Shown here in pieces: positions 63,605 through 64,000 of a stretch of DNA of 64,000 bases (position 1 is its first letter; each line of letters opens with the position of its first letter). The translations under genes and the position numbers were made by a program. The stretch is taken from positions 37,025 through 101,024 of the forward strand of contig JAEUHZ010000049.1 of NCBI GenBank assembly GCA_016795205.1, read 5' to 3'. The notes below the pieces were generated by a model. That model was given only the letters and a program-made list of their open reading frames with translations, had not been told where the DNA came from and ran no database searches. This DNA is from Planctomycetota bacterium. GTDB lineage: Bacteria > Planctomycetota > UBA1135 > GCA-002686595.

Positions 63605-63864
63605 GTTCGTCCTCGGGCGAGCGACGGGGGGCAGCCAGGAGGCCGCGCCACGGCACAGCTGCGGGCCTCGGGGCAGAGTATCTCAACGTCCGGAGCCGGT
63701 TACGGACGGGTGCCAGACCGTGTTGGAAGCGCGTACCCAGGGATCCCGCGGCCGACCTCCGCGCTCGAGGTCTGGTAGGCTCGCTCATGTCGCTCTGGTC
63801 CGCGCTCCCTCGAGCGCGCTCGCGGACCTCGGCGCGCCGGCACCGTACGGATCGGACACCCCCC

Positions 63865-64000
63865 TTGGCACGCGTTGCGTTCATCGTCACGACCTGTCAC
63901 GAGTTCGAGGGCATCAAGGTGCTCTCCTCGATCCTGAAGAAGCACGGGCACCAGGCCGACTGCTTCCTCCACAGCGAGGAGCGGGACTTCTATCGCACGG
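63865..64000 (+). CDS. Start of a B12-binding radical SAM-like protein (partial, cut by window end)
   Basis: Only the first 45 codons are visible. The sequence LARVAFIVTTCHEFEGIKVL then SSILKKHGHQADCFLHSEER is the typical first strand-helix of a B12-binding domain in radical SAM proteins. The TTG at 63865 gives the standard N-terminus; an in-frame ATG at 63787 would add 26 Arg-rich residues and is less likely. No cluster-binding Cys can be seen yet, so the function is provisional. Confidence 0.6.
   Translation, partial: MARVAFIVTTCHEFEGIKVLSSILKKHGHQADCFLHSEERDFYRT

Overview
The window is very GC-rich (about 70% or more by eye), densely coding bacterial chromosome with no tRNA, rRNA, transposase, phage gene or CRISPR array that I can see. 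The gene content suggests a deep-branching planctomycete (PVC superphylum). It has a PVC-type 'membrane-bound dehydrogenase' beta-propeller/HEAT protein, a Ser/Thr kinase with DWG in place of DFG and C-terminal TPRs, a Tat-exported sugar isomerase-like protein, many lipoproteins and secreted beta-propellers, and three secreted proteins sharing one Cys-containing C-terminal domain ending in a WYRN...FNL pattern. The taxonomic call is an inference from these families. TTG and GTG starts are common, and neighbouring genes are often joined by 4-bp stop/start overlaps.

Layout. 1-4.3 kb: leftward trio (DUF4412-like secreted protein, Tat-exported TIM-barrel protein, PVC dehydrogenase-like protein cut by the window edge). 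4.3-10 kb: outer-membrane-like barrel, TolB-like propeller lipoprotein, a coupled pair (alpha/alpha-toroid protein and HlyD-like coiled-coil protein), and a glutathione-peroxidase-like lipoprotein. 10-14.6 kb: cobalamin-dependent methionine synthase metH coupled to an ArsR-methyltransferase fusion regulator (SahR-like), with a 10-bp inverted repeat over the regulator start. 14.8-20.3 kb: Ser/Thr kinase, a degenerate gluzincin-like protein, a DMT-family exporter and a 34-residue Lys-rich peptide. 20.5-25.6 kb: YVTN-type propeller, class I fructose-bisphosphatase, a small lipoprotein, and a tiny Cys-rich lipoprotein followed by an 18-bp hairpin. 25.6-30 kb: leftward pta and two FKBP lipoproteins (all overlapping by 4 bp), then an AtuA-type pair. 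30.2-33.3 kb: hybrid histidine kinase. 33.3-41.6 kb: Rieske oxygenase, DUF309 protein, active-looking gluzincin, unknown secreted protein, and a large M4/M36-like metalloprotease.

42-50 kb: secreted propeller, pyruvate kinase, TPR lipoprotein, MinD/FlhG-type ATPase paired with a helix-hairpin-helix protein, and a thioredoxin lipoprotein. 50.3-50.9 kb: a non-coding stretch that looks like decayed sequence. 50.9-56.3 kb: class I aminotransferase, uracil phosphoribosyltransferase, HxlR regulator, outer-membrane-like barrel, flavin reductase-like protein, and a beta-lactamase-fold protein without its Lys/Tyr catalytic residues. 56.4-59 kb: NYN-domain RNase-like protein directly after a B12-binding radical SAM enzyme, with a JAMM-fold protein lacking both zinc histidines upstream. 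59.4-64 kb: another propeller with the shared C-terminal domain, a DinB-like protein, a carboxypeptidase-regulatory-repeat protein, and the start of a second B12-binding radical SAM-like gene cut by the window end.

Central metabolism is represented by fbp, pyk, pta, metH and upp; most of the rest is cell-surface or envelope biology. The most unusual points are the shared C-terminal domain, three probable pseudoenzymes of peptidase or hydrolase folds, an FKBP domain split by a 174-residue low-complexity insert, and the SahR-like metH operon with its start-codon operator candidate.
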